This document shows positions 11,246 to 22,140 of a stretch of 64,000 nt of DNA, piece after piece. The position numbers and the translations under genes are program-made. Within the stretch, counting starts at the first letter, position 1; every line of letters starts with the position of its first letter. Source of the stretch: Brienomyrus brachyistius (taxonomy: Eukaryota > Chordata > Actinopteri > Osteoglossiformes > Mormyridae); NCBI RefSeq assembly GCF_023856365.1, contig NC_064544.1, positions 21,056,399-21,120,398 of the forward strand. The letters are read 5' to 3'. The notes beneath the pieces were generated by a model that ran no database searches, had not been told where the DNA came from, and saw only the letters and a program-made list of their open reading frames with translations.

Positions 11246-13397
11246 ACGGTCAGTCCCCATCACTCTCAGTCCCCATCACTCTCAGGCCCTGTCACTCTCA
11301 GGCCCCATCACTCTCAGTCTCCGCCCCTCTCAGGCCCCATCACTCTCAGGCCCCGTCACTCTCAGGTCCCATCACTCTCAGTCCCCATCACTCTCAGTCC
11401 CCATCACTCTCAGGCCCTGTCACTCTCAGGCCCCATCACTCTCAGTCTCCGTCACTCTCAGGCCCCATCACTCTCAGGCCCCGCCACTCTCAGGTCCCAT
11501 CACTCTCAGTCCCCATCACTCTCAGTCCCCATCACTCTCAGGCCCCGTCACTCTCAGGCTCCGTCACTCTCAGTCCCCATCACTCAAAGGCCCCGTCACT
11601 CTCAGGCACCATCACTCTCAGGCCCCGTCACTCTCAGTCCCCATCACTCTCAGGCCCTGTCACTCTTAGGCTCTGTGACTCTCAGGCCCCATCACTCTCA
11701 GACCCCTTCACTCTCAGGCCCCGTCACTCTCAGGCCCCATCACTCTCAGGTCCCATCACTCTCAGTCCCCATCACTCTCAGACCCCTTCACTCTCAGGTC
11801 CCATCACTCTCAGTCCCCGTCACTCTCAGGCCCCGTCACTCCCAGACCCCTTCACTCTCAGACCCCTTCACTCTCAGTCCCCATCACTCTCAGTCCCCAT
11901 CACTCTCAGACCCCTTCACTCTCAGGCCCCATCACTCTCAGGCCCCATCACTCTCAGGCCCCGTCACTCTCAGGCCCCGTCACTCTCAGGCTCTGTGACT
12001 CTCAGGCCCCATCACTCTCAGTCTCTGTCACTATCAGGCCCCGTCACTCTCAGGCCCCATCACTCTCAGTCTCTGTCACTATCAGGCCCCGTCACTCTCA
12101 GGCCCCGTCACTCTCAGGCTCCGTCACTCTCAGGCCCCGTCACTCTCAGGCCCCGTCACTCCCAGACCCCTTCACTCTCAGACCCCTTCACTCTCAGTCC
12201 CCATCACTCTCAGTCCCCATCACTCTCAGACCCCTTCACTCTCAGGCCCCGTCACTCTCAGTCCCCATCACTCTCAGACCCCTTCACTCTCAGACCCCTT
12301 CACTCTCAGGCCCCTTCACTCTCAGGCCCCGTCACTCTCAGGCCCCATCACTCTCAGGCCCCATCACTCTCAGGCCCCGTCACTCTCAGGCTCTGTGACT
12401 CTCAGGCCCCATCACTCTCAGTCTCTGTCACTATCAGGCCCCGTCACTCTCAGGCCCCATCACTCTCAGTCTCTGTCACTATCAGGCCCCGTCACTCTCA
12501 GGCCCCATCACTCTCAGGCTCCATCACTCTCAGGGCCCGTCACTCCCAGACCACTTCACTCTCAGACCCCTTCACTCTCAGTCCCCATCACTCTCAGTCC
12601 CCATCACTCTCAGACCCCTTCACTCTCAGGCCCCGTCACTCTCAGTCCCCATCACTCTCAGGCCCCGTCACTCTCAGTCCCCATCACTCTCAGACCCCTT
12701 CACTCTCAGGCCCCTTCACTCTCAGGCCCCGTCACTCTCAGGCCCCATCACTCTCAGGCCCCATCACTCTCAGGCCCCGTCACTCTCAGGCTCTGTGACT
12801 CTCAGGCCCCATCACTCTCAGTCTCTGTCACTATCAGGCCCCGTCACTCTCAGGCCCCATCACTCTCAGTCTCTGTCACTATCAGGCCCCGTCACTCTCA
12901 GGCCCCATCACTCTCAGGCTCCATCACTCTCAGGGCCCGTCACTCCCAGACCACTTCACTCTCAGACCCCTTCACTCTCAGTCCCCATCACTCTCAGTCC
13001 CCATCACTCTCAGACCCCTTCACTCTCAGGCCACGTCACTCTCAGTCCCCATCACTCTCAGACCCCTTCACTCTCAGACCCCTTCACTCTCAGGCCCCTT
13101 CACTCTCAGGCCCCGTCACTCTCAGGCCCCATCACTCTCAGGCCCCATCACTCTCAGGCCCCGTCACTCTCAGGCCCCGTCACTCTCAGGCTCTGTGACT
13201 CTCAGGCCCCATCACTCTCAGTCTCTGTCACTATCAGGCCCCGTCACTCTCAGGCCCCATCACTCTCAGTCTCTGTCACTATCAGGCCCCGTCACTCTCA
13301 GGCTCCGTCACTCTCAGGCTCCGTCACTCTCAGGCCCCGCCACTCTTGGTCTCCGCCACTCTTGGTCTCCGTCACTCTCAGGCCCCGCCATTCTCAG
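11246..13397. repeat. 16-bp minisatellite with 400-bp higher-order repeat
   Basis: About 135 tandem copies of a 16-bp unit, consensus CACTCTCAGGCCCCRT with common AGTCCCCAT, AGACCCCTT and AGGCTCCGT variants. The marker string CTCTGTGACT occurs at 11671, 11991, 12391, 12791 and 13191. The last three intervals are exactly 400 bp (25 units) and the intervening sequence is nearly identical, so recent copies arose by amplification of a 25-unit block. Three 16-bp units equal 16 codons, which creates long, highly repetitive Ser/Pro/His open frames with no biological signal. Confidence 0.95.
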
Positions 13398-13785
13398 AAG
13401 AAGTTAGCTTCACTAATCCGGCTAGCGGATTAACTGTATCCTGCTCACTACTGGGTAAAATCTCAGGTTTCAGGTATGTATCTGACATTTCTCAACAACC
13501 GAATTCTTGTGTACTTGAGAACCTGTTAGACTGGCTGGGTGTCCCTGAAATGCCTGATGGACACCCCAGGCCAAACTGGTTCTGGGTGCTCTGCCATGCC
13601 ACACACCAGTCAATAAGCAGCCATTTTCTCCTTTCAGCTCCTGAGAGACGGGTCAGCGCTCCACACGTCACCGAGCTCTATGCTGCGGCAGGACTGTCCA
13701 TCTGGTGGAGACGTGGGAATTTCATGGAAGCAGACAGCATGGCCTTTGGGTTAAGAAAGAATCTAGCGGGCAACTAGAGAAACTA
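13398..13785. other. Non-coding DNA after the 16-bp array
   Basis: The open frame continuing out of the array to 13777 shows no domain. No repeat recognised. Confidence 0.4.
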
Positions 13786-13975
13786 ATAGCAATAGTAGTA
13801 GACATAGCAGTAGTAGTACAGTGACAAAACTGCAGTAGAACCATCAATACAGTAATCATGCAGTAATCATAAACCACAGCAATAGCAATAAAGCAGCAAT
13901 AATACTGCTAATATTAATTAGTACAGTAAATAGAGAGAAACAGCAATAGCAGTTTCTGTAGCAGGCAGTGTCGAT
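13786..13975. repeat. Degenerate AGT/AGC trinucleotide-rich tract
   Basis: Imperfect runs of AGTAGTAG, AGCAATAGC and CAGTAATCATGCAGTAATCA (13853-13872) within about 190 bp. This looks like an old decayed trinucleotide microsatellite. Confidence 0.6.
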
Positions 13976-15254
13976 GAGTAGAGTATTAGATAAAGGTAAT
14001 ATCAGTCATGGTACCAGAATAGTAGAAGTAAAACTAGCATGGTTGTTAGGAATGGGGTTTATCTGTATGGTTCGCACAGCCCCAGAGATGCACAGAGAGC
14101 CTGAGCTACACAGGAGTTACATGAAGACAATCATCCTTCAGTACTTGCAGATGGGACATTCTTCTGTAGTGTGGTCGCCCCAGCCAGTCGATCGTGGGTC
14201 GCCGGTCCAAAAGGTCGATCTTTCAAATATCCATTGTTGATAAACACAATCAGATGACCCCCCCCCCCCATCTCCAACAATAAAAGTAGCTCTGACTGTA
14301 AAAAGGTTGGAGAGCATTATCCTATAGCATGAAGAATCACCAGAGAAGGTGATATGAATCAAACCATCCATCTTCGAGCAGCTTACCATATAGTACAAGG
14401 GTGTGGATGACAATACCGATGACAATAATAATAATTACAATTATTATTATAAGAAAAAGTAGTAGTAGAATAATTGTATTATAAATTCCTGGTCACACAT
14501 TCAATTATAGTAATGGGTTTTTATTGGCTAAAGATGAAGTACTGACTACGATGGGCCAGTAATATCATTGTTTTTCAATGTTTAATTCAAACAGGTGTCT
14601 TGGTTTCTGTGGTATTAAGAGGTGGTTGTCCTGCCCTGCTTGTCCCATCCTCCCGTGTGCCACGCCCCCTTGCTACCTCGTGTGGAATCCCTGTGTTACC
14701 AGCTGTTTCTCGTTGTTGTTAATTTGATTCATGTATTTAAGTTCGCGTTCGAGTATGTTTCCCCAATACAGTCACTGATGCTGCTGTATGTTTCGAGTGT
14801 ATTAGCCCTGATTAAATCCCATGTTTATCCATTCCCATGACTCCCTTCGCCTGTTTCCCTGTTCCGAATGTGACAGTGGGGCTGTAATTTAGATGGTTTG
14901 AAGTACTGATCAGTGTTGCCCATTGATTGCGCTACTCGTGTCATAATCAGTGTCTTGATTGATTGCGTCACATTTAATCTCGATATCAACCATTTAATCT
15001 TTATTACATTGGTGCTTTTAGTAATTAAGGGCCTAGAAAGGAGTCTTGGCTCTTCCATAGAAAATTAGATGCAAACAAAGCTCAGCTGGTTAATATCAAG
15101 ATCAAACACAATACAATCAATCAGGACATCGCTGCAATCAACATGTGCAATACTGACATCAGCAAAGCAATTAAAATTTGTGTCTGCTTAGTCAGCTCTC
15201 TTAGCAAATCAGAGTCCTTATTCAGGTTTGTACACACAATATGTTAACATGAGA
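13976..15254. other. Non-coding DNA, poly-C tract
   Basis: No gene recognised. 12 C at 14258-14269, and a short ATT/ATA-rich run around 14425-14460. Confidence 0.4.
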
Positions 15255-15815
15255 TATGTTAAGGTTGAATTCTCTTAATAGAACATTATTTTGTAATTAT
15301 TGTTTGTTTGCCATATGTGGTGTTGTGCTTACTGTTGTTGGTACTTCATTGTATTATACTTATCATTTTAACTGCATACAGTTTACAGTTTACTGTATGT
15401 ACCTACTGTTAGCTTGCACTGCATTGTGTTTTACTTACACTTTGTTGTGTTGTACTTGTTTTTATTTGCACTATGTTGTGTTTTACTTACTATTTGAACT
15501 GTTTTGCATTTGGTGTTTGTTTGCATATGTTGCGTTTTACTTACAATTTGAGCTGTTATGTTGTACTTGCTGTTATTTACACTGTGCAGTGTTTTACTTG
15601 CCATTTGGTCTATGTTATTTTGTACTGTGTGTATGTTCGAACTACATTGTTTTGTAATTACTGTTTGCGTTGTCATGTTGTGTTTACTGTTTACTACATC
15701 ACGCTCTACTTATTGTTTGCATTGCACTGTTTACTTGGTTTGCATTACATTGTTTCACTTACTGTTTGCTTGCATTACATTGTGAAGTACTTGCTGTTAT
15801 TTGATTTTTTTTTTT
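15255..15815. repeat. Degenerate T-rich tandem array (TTTACTTACTGTTTGC type), left part
   Basis: Many imperfect repetitions of TTTTACTTACTGTTTG and GCATTACATTGTG-like strings, roughly 25-40 bp apart. The unit is too diverged to fix. T-rich codons keep some frames open (Cys/Tyr/Leu-rich), but this is compositional. Confidence 0.75.
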
Positions 15816-16050
15816 TTTATAATAATAATTGATATTTTTATTGATCCCTGTGGGAAAATTCTTTTCATGCCTCCCCCAACTTGCTGTCTGTAAATGACTG
15901 TGAAGGGCAGCCACCCGTAGCAGTACCCAGGAAGCCAGGGGTTAAGAGTCTTGCTCAAGGACCCACAGATGTACCAAACCCAGATGTACCAGCAACTTTC
16001 AAATCAGAAGCACATAGGTTTAACCAACTGAGCAACTGCCCCCATATCGA
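15816..16050 (+). repeat. SINE-like element inserted in the T-rich array
   Basis: It runs from TTATTGATCCCTGTGGGAAA through CTTTTCATGCCTCCCCCAAC, GGGTTAAGAGTCTTGCTCAA and AAGGACCCACAG to TTTAACCAACTGAGCAACTG. The order of blocks matches a widespread fish interspersed repeat. A diverged second copy lies at 19020-19300. Array sequence continues on its far side, so the element inserted into a pre-existing array. Confidence 0.75.
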
Positions 16051-16165
16051 TGCTATAGATGCTCCATTTTACTTACCATATCAACTTTATTCATTTACTT
16101 GCTGTTTGCACTACATTGTGTTTTACTTGCCTTTGTTTGCATTGTTGTATCTACTATTCTTTGTA
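16051..16165. repeat. Degenerate T-rich array, right part
   Basis: It resumes the motif CATTTACTTGCTGTTTGCAC and GTGTTTTACTTGCC after the SINE-like insertion. Confidence 0.65.
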
Positions 16166-16822
16166 CCATGTTGTCCAATAAATTATTGTCTAGCAATTAT
16201 TCATGTTCCTTTTCATTACATCTACATTTTTGTGTTATGTTTGTATATTACTGTCAAAAGGTCTGTATCAAACCACAACCTGTTCTTGAATGTTCTACAT
16301 ACTGCCAACACAGTGTGTGGAGCTCTGAGTTGGCAAGTTTACTGGATACTTCTGGAAGGATTAAATAAAGCACAGCAGATAGGTGTGGGCTTCAGTTAAA
16401 GACATACACTTTAAATGTTACCATCACATAGCTATAAATACAACAAAGGGACCCATCTATCGATTAAAACCAGGACAAGCTGCTTCCAGAAAAGCTGTTT
16501 TCCGTGTGCAGTTTCCCCCTTAAGTCTCACTTTTATCACTCAGGATCGCTATCTGAAACTAGCACTGCACGTTTAATGTATCAGTTATTGCACTGATTTA
16601 TTATCGATATAGTATGTGACTCTTGAATCAGATCAGATCTTGCACCGGATTCTTACGTCTTAGGCGCTGACCGTGTTTTGAATCATTTTTCAGGGCTGGG
16701 GGTTCTTTATACCTCCATGATGGAAATGGAGAGGGGCTGTGCACGGAGCGTGAGAAGATTCAAAATGTTAGCGGTGCTCCTCTGTGGACCTGGTGAGGCG
16801 TATGAGGGAGGCTGCAGAATGG
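16166..16822. other. Non-coding DNA
   Basis: No gene or repeat recognised. Confidence 0.4.
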
Positions 16823-17316
16823 GGAGCAGGACAGTAGCACCTAATATCCCGCCTGAGCACCGGGTTAGGAGAGCAGGACAGTAACACCTAACATCCCGCC
16901 TGAACACCGGGTTAGGAGAGCAGGAGAGTAACACCTAACATCCCGCCTGAACGCCGGGTTAGGAGAGCAGGACAGTAACACGTAACATCCCGCCTGAACA
17001 CCGGGTTATGAGAGCAGGACAGTAACACCTAACATCCCGCCTGAACGCCAGGTTAGGAGAGCAGGACAGTAACACCTAACATCCCGTCTGAACGCCAGGT
17101 TAGGAGAGCAGGACAGTAACACCTAACATCCCCCCTGAACACCAGGTTAGGAGAGCTGGACAGTAATACCTAACATCCCGCCTGAACGCCGTGTTAGGAG
17201 AGCAGGACAGTAACACCTAACATCCCGCCTGAACGCCGGGTTAGGAGAGCAGGACAGTAACACCTAACATCCCACCTGAACACCGGGTTAGGAAAGCAGG
17301 ACAGTAACACCTAATG
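16823..17316. repeat. 47-bp minisatellite, about 10.5 copies
   Basis: The unit contains GGTTAGGAGAGCAGGACAGT, AACACCTAACATCCCGCCTG and AACRCCG, for a period of 47 bp. Copies are contiguous with no unique spacers. Variation is mostly CACCG/CGCCG/CGCCA and ACACC/ACACG. Confidence 0.95.
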
Positions 17317-17490
17317 TCCCCCTTTGAGTCTGTTTTCTCCCAAGGTTTCTTCATTTTTTCCCTGCCCCTGTAACCTCTGGCTTGTTCACAGGGGGCTTTG
17401 GGAGGGGATAATGTAAAGACAATGTAATGTTGTGTAAATTCACTACGCAAGTTGGATTAAATTGATTTTAACCGAATTTAATTGAATAGT
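17310..17490 (+). repeat. 3' tail of a fish interspersed repeat
   Basis: The blocks TCTCCCAAGGTTTCTTCATT, TCTGGCTTGTTCACAGGGGG and AATGTAATGTTGTGTAAATT, then a run of ATTGATTTT/AATTTAATTGAAT. This is the order seen at the 3' end of a very common fish repeat with an (AATTG)n-like tail. It abuts the 47-bp array directly. Confidence 0.65.
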
Positions 17491-17502
17491 TCGTATAAGA
17501 TC

Positions 17503-17740
17503 ATGGTGCACTTGAATGAAAGCAGTGGAACATCCTGGACAGGATGCTCTCCATTGCAGGGACATACTCACATTCTGTGGACAATGTGGAGTCACTGATT
17601 CATCCAACCACGTCTTTGGGTTGTGGCTAGATACTGGCATGCGCAGTAACCATCGAAACACAGAAACACAACAGACATAGATGGGCATGACATGATTTGA
17701 ACCCACAACCCTGAAGATTTGAAGCAACACCTCACAGACT
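17503..17740 (-). repeat. tRNA-like SINE-type repeat, reverse orientation
   Basis: On the plus strand it reads CATCCTGGACAGGATGCTCT, ACAATGTGGAGTCACTGATT, CATGATTTGAACCCACAACC and GCAACACCTCACAG. The reverse complement therefore carries a box-B-like GGGTTCAAATCATG followed by the conserved body. Same family as the copies at 47.5 and 59.9 kb. Confidence 0.75.
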
Positions 17741-19019
17741 TATAAATACAGAATTAGAGTAAACCTCACTCAGATAATTGGATTTAGCCATTTAGCAGCA
17801 CATAATGATATTTAAATATTGAATTGTAGGTCAGCTCATTTTCTCTGACAGGAAACGAAATGCATAACTTTTACAGATTTTATTTGTTCCCTCAGCAGGG
17901 GACATATTTCATCAGATGGACTTAATAATGACTGGTCTGCTACTCAGTGAATCAATTACCTTGTTTATCTCGTCACTGTCATCACTGTATAGTAATAAAA
18001 TAGGGTTAAGTGAAGTTTCCTCATAATAAATTGGATAAATCTGAGATTAGAATAACCTGCTGGGGCTTTACAGTCCGGATGTTAATGCCCCAATTCAAAG
18101 TGTATTATGTACTATACATCTCACGTATGTAGTAACTCCTGTAGTTGGATTTCTCCATATGCCTAATGAATACTGAAACAGCACAGAAGTATCGTGCAGT
18201 ATGGGTGTCCCCCCTTCCCTTCCCGGGTTTCCCAGAGTCTCGCTGGTCCCACATTGTCACAAGGTCAATGCGTGGCTTTTAATTGCATGCCGTGCGTATG
18301 TCCCGTCACGGCTGCGGCGTGATAAATTACTCATTGGTTGAAAAGCTAGTCTATATAAACAAGCTTATCTCTGCTCAAAGACTTTAATGAAAAATGAGTT
18401 GTGAGTATCATTGTTAATCACAGTAATTGTTAATGTTACGAGGGCTGGTTTTCACACTCTTTAATTATTTATTTTCCACATAAAGAACCAGCTACCCCTC
18501 CTGTCTCGCCTTTCGTTTTCTAATAATTTTCATCTCTGCTGGCTTTAGGCCGCGGTTCCTTATAGCAGTCAGTTGGATAATAGCACAGATAAATGGAGCC
18601 TTACTCCCCTATTACTGCGTTCTGTGTATATTCCAGTGGTGCTGCAAAAATTGATTTACCGTAGTACCTAAACAAGATGCCACCACCTTAAATAAGTAAT
18701 AAATACCTTAGATTAGCAACCAGCTACACTATCTGCAGCTTGTATCAATGGGGAATGTTTTAATAGAAAGCCTGTTATCCCCCTTTTCTTTGTAATCTAA
18801 ACACAATTTAATTAAAAACAGATATTCAGGTATATCTAATTCATCTAGTACACAGAGCTTTTTACATCACCTGGACCTACTTGAGCTTAAACTGATGAAA
18901 GTGAGTCTAACCTGTAGATTTAAGTCCTGGTAGTTGTGCTACTGAGCGTTTCCCCCTGACCTGAAGTCAAACCAAGGCTGCGTCATTGATACCGAATGTT
19001 CTCACGTGATTTAATAATA
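17741..19019. other. Single-copy A+T-rich DNA, CNE-like
   Basis: No gene. The stretch 18260-18640 (CTCATTGGTTG, TTAATTATTTATTTTCCACA, TAATAATTTTCATCTC) has the texture of a conserved enhancer, which is inference. Confidence 0.4.
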
Positions 19020-19310
19020 ACAGCGATGTTTCATTGATCTCTATGGGCAAATTGTCTTTTCACCAACCCCATATTGCTCTCTTTGACACATATACAGGTG
19101 AGAGCAAGCTGGAAAGCAAAGGGCAACCACCTGCAGCAGCGGCAGCCATGGAGCTGGGCGTTAAGGGCTGTGCTTCAAGGGCCCATAAACGTGACTATTC
19201 TGCTGAAGCTGGGCTTAAACTGGCATTCTTCCAGGGCGCCTCTTTACTACTCAAACGGCGTTATACACAGCCTCAATTCAAATTGCATATCCGCAGCCTG
19301 CCTCCTGGCT
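19020..19310 (+). repeat. Diverged SINE-like repeat (same family as 15816-16050)
   Basis: It shares CATTGATCTCTATGGG, AAATTGTCTTTTCA, AGGGCAACCACCTGCAGCAG and GGGCGTTAAGGGCTGTGCTT with the 15.8-kb copy, in order and at matching spacing. Confidence 0.65.
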
Positions 19311-19406
19311 GACGTTCATTATATGGTGGTACAGCACTCCGTTATCGTCTTCTGCAAACTCGGCTCAGGAATGTGTCTGTTTAGCACACATTTGGAGGCA
19401 AATGAT

Positions 19407-19445
19407 CCTGGCTTCCCATCCGTACGCCCCGGACGGGAAGCCAGG
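19407..19445. repeat. 16-bp inverted repeat at the edge of the 53-bp array
   Basis: Left arm CCTGGCTTCCCATCCG (19407-19422) and right arm CGGACGGGAAGCCAGG (19430-19445) pair at 15 of 16 positions with a 7-base loop. The right arm is the first copy of the array unit; the left arm is a partial inverted copy. Confidence 0.85.
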
Positions 19446-20146
19446 CCATCACAGGGCACATGGCTGGGGTACACGTACGCCCCGGACGGGAAGCCAGGCC
19501 ATCACAGGGCACATGGCTGGGGTACACGTACGCCCCGGACGGGAAGCCAGGCCATCACAGGGCACATGGCTGGGGTACACGTACGTCCCGGACGGGAAGC
19601 CAGGCCATCACAGGGCACATGGCTGGGGTACACGTACGTCCCGGACGGGAAGCCAGGCCATCACAGGGCACATGGCTGGGGTACACGTACGTCCCGGACG
19701 GGAAGCCAGGCCATCACAGGGCACATGGCTGGGGTACACGTACGTCCCGGACGGGAAGCCAGGCCATCACAGGGCACATGGCTGGGGTACACGTACGCCC
19801 CGGACGGGAAGCCAGGCCATCACAGGGCACATGGCTGGGGTACACGTACGTCCCGGACGGGAAGCCAGGCCATCACAGGGCACATGGCTGGGGTACACGT
19901 ACGCCCTGGATGGGAAGCCAGGCCATCACAGGGCACATGGCTGGGGTACACGTACGTCCCGGACGGGAAGCCAGGCCATCACAGGGCACATGGCTGGGGT
20001 ACACGTACGCCCTGGATGGGAAGCCAGGCCATCACAGGGCACATGGCTGGGGTACACGTACACCCCGGACGGGAAGCCAGGCCATCACAGGGCACATGGC
20101 TGGGGTACACGTACGCCCTGGACGGGAAGTCAGTCCATTATGGCAC
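19421..20146. repeat. 53-bp minisatellite, about 13.7 copies
   Basis: Unit CCCCGGACGGGAAGCCAGGC, CATCACAGGGCACATGGCTG, GGGTACACGTACG. Copies are very homogeneous (mainly CGCCCCGG / CGTCCCGG / CGCCCTGG variants), suggesting recent expansion. Since 53 is not a multiple of three, the reading frame rotates through the array, giving overlapping repetitive open frames in all plus frames. No coding value. Confidence 0.96.
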
Positions 20147-20529
20147 ATATTTACACACACAATGACACTCCATGGGAGATTTTCACACACACAGAGCATA
20201 GGGGAGATTCAAAATCCCAGCCCAGGAGGTGTTAGGCATCAGGCGAAAGCTAGATAAAGTTAATTTATAAATATTTAATTGAAAAGACTAGACTGTTAAC
20301 AATTAATAGGGAGAGGTCACAGTCTTGTTGGGTAGTATGCTTAGATTCTCTTTTTAACTCAGTCAGATCTCAGTTTCGTTTGAAAAGTGGTTCGTTGATG
20401 TGCCCTTAGAGATTCGGTATTTGAACCAATCTGGATGGCCACGATAAGGGGCAGCAACTGCATCTAGGTGTGGAAAACACTCATCATCAGTATCAGGACT
20501 CAGTGTAACACAATTCAGTCTACAATCAA
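20147..20529. other. Non-coding DNA
   Basis: No gene or repeat recognised. Confidence 0.4.
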
Positions 20530-20937
20530 CTATAACCATTTATCCAATACAGCACAATTATAACATGTCAAACATTCAAGTTTTCTATCAATAAATATCA
20601 CAAATAAGAATGTATCTGATGTGGCACCACTGTTTTTGAGGTGGTCATTTTTCTCTAATACTGTTTTGAAGTCTCTGCTTTGAAAAATAGTGCTTAATAG
20701 ACCAAACTGCTTGGACTGACTTTGGTATTTCCAAGCCTGATACGCAGAATTTCCCTGCAGCGCATTCGAGATGCTCTGATACCTGCTCTTCATGGCTGCT
20801 CTTTGACTGATGTTCAGAGAAGTCTCTTCTTTAACTTCCTCTTCGTTTAAAAATAAACACTCTATTCTGGATGTCGTGCTGCAGCTCATTATCCGTTTCA
20901 TGTTGTTATATCTAGCAGTCCTTGAGAAGCAGGTCAT
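20530..20937 (-). CDS. Unrecognised 135-codon ORF, weak candidate
   Basis: A minus-strand open frame starting MTCFSRTARYNN and ending CAVLDKWL before a stop near 20530. Unlike most frames in the window it is not in a tandem repeat and has balanced, protein-like composition, including the acidic/basic segment NEEEVKEETSLNISQRAAMK. The frame stays open upstream of the ATG for about 18 more codons to near 20990, where an AG (TATATCTCAG) could serve as a splice acceptor, although it has no clear polypyrimidine tract. I recognise no domain, signal peptide or membrane segment. It could be a terminal exon, a decayed retrocopy or chance. No downstream AATAAA was confirmed. Confidence 0.15.
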   Translation of the reverse strand: MTCFSRTARYNNMKRIMSCSTTSRIECLFLNEEEVKEETSLNISQRAAMKSRYQSISNALQGNSAYQAWKYQSQSKQFGLLSTIFQSRDFKTVLEKNDHLKNSGATSDTFLFVIFIDRKLECLTCYNCAVLDKWL

Positions 20938-20990
20938 CAGTGGTTCCCGGCTAGCTGCTAGCGATTTGGTGAGCTTGCTGAGATATATGG

Positions 20991-21074
20991 TACTTTTATG
21001 TCACTATACCACGTAAAGAAGCCAAGCAGAAATATGATTGTATTTGCTTTGTATTTCTTTCTAGAGCGATTCCT
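20991..21074. other. Short non-coding gap
   Basis: Nothing recognised. Confidence 0.3.
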
Positions 21075-21335
21075 TTTGTTGGGTGGCATTGTGACTTAGT
21101 AGGTTGTGCTGTAGTCTTACATCAGCTAGTAACGGGTTTGACTCCGATCATATTTTTGTGTTCGTCTGCTTGTTTTCCTAGCGTTTGCGATGATTTTGTT
21201 GGGTGATCTAGTTCCGTCTTGGACTGCAAGGCCTGCAGTTCATACCGATTAGTTCCAGCTAATTGCACGTGGCATGTGTCCTGCCCTGAACTCAGCACAA
21301 GCAGACTGCAAACACCAATCCATGTGAACATGGAT
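21075..21335 (+). repeat. tRNA-derived SINE-type repeat
   Basis: It begins with GTTGGGTGGCATTGTGACTT and AGTAGGTTGTGC (box-A-like) and about 40 bp later has GGGTTTGACTCCGATCAT (box-B-like). The 3' part contains CATGTGTCCTGCCCTGAACT and ends near AACATGGATGGA, like the tail of the related copies in this window. Confidence 0.65.
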
Positions 21336-21817
21336 GGAGAAGCAGAGATGAGTGATTTTTAATTCTGGGGAAAAATCCCACTTGATTTATTTTTCTCATA
21401 AAATGTCTATTTGATAAATTAAAAGAATTAAAATATCAGAATGATTTGTAAAAGTCACATGAGAAATAGGTTGAGAAAGTTAAAACTGATAGACTAATAC
21501 GTATGACTGATGGAAGAGGGAAGAGCAAACAGTTGTGATTCCATCTCATTTTAACATGCCCTGGGATACCTGGAGTGAAGATAAAGTGAAACGTCTCCAA
21601 GGTCCTGCTGAGATCTGTTGTTTAGATCCAGCTGAGGCATCTGAGACACATTTTTGTTTGCATTATACTGTTACAGTGTCTCAGGTCTCAGTTATAATTA
21701 GAGCAAAATTATAAATCCCTCTGTAAATTTTCCTTCCATTGGGTGACCCCTATGGATATCTCCATTAGAATCGGTCCCAACATTGTTTCCAAATAATTTA
21801 TCAGTTCATATTTAAAG
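21336..21817. other. Non-coding A+T-rich DNA
   Basis: No gene or repeat recognised. Confidence 0.4.
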
Positions 21818-21840
21818 TAACCCTAACCCTAACCCTAACT
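21818..21840. repeat. Short telomere-like repeat
   Basis: Nearly four copies of CCCTAA at 21818-21840. Too short to imply a telomere fusion. Confidence 0.85.
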
Positions 21841-22140
21841 CGAAGGGTTTCTTTGGCACAACATGCTTCACCTGCTTCAAAGTAACCGGTAACTCATCCA
21901 CCTTTGAATTTTGTAACAAACTAGGCATCAGGCTTCGGACAGAAGACAGGACCCAGTTTGCACGAGACCTTGGATTTATTGAGAAATCGGAAACAACCAA
22001 AACCAAGACCCAAAGCTGAAGACGTAGTCGGGGACAGTCCAAAGAGGTCAGAAGCCGGACTTGTCAGTCCTACATCGGCAGACCAGACGAGGGGACAGGA
22101 AGGACGAGAGGCAGGAACAGGCGGAAGTCAGGGAGACGAG
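21841..22140. other. Non-coding flank of the 22-bp array
   Basis: Purine-rich on the plus strand near the array (GAGGGGACAGGAAGGACGAG). It may be the outer part of an interspersed repeat that contains the array, but no family could be named. Confidence 0.35.

Noticed and set aside
11208..13433. Ser/Pro/His-rich frames of 150-524 codons
   Set aside because: They are overlapping readings of a 16-bp satellite, starting at chance ATGs repeated every 400 bp.
15256..15832. Cys/Tyr/Leu-rich frames resembling membrane proteins
   Set aside because: Hydrophobic composition comes from the T-rich degenerate array. Overlapping frames look alike and one runs into the inserted repeat.
16823..17316. CRISPR array (regular 47-bp repeats)
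   Set aside because: Copies are contiguous with no unique spacers, no cas genes, and the surrounding DNA is vertebrate.
19074..20257. Three overlapping 265-363 codon frames
   Set aside because: All three plus frames carry the same peptides because the 53-bp unit rotates the frame. No coding signal.
21818..21840. Telomere or chromosome-fusion scar
   Set aside because: Fewer than four CCCTAA units. This length arises by chance or repair and is not flanked by subtelomeric sequence I can recognise.
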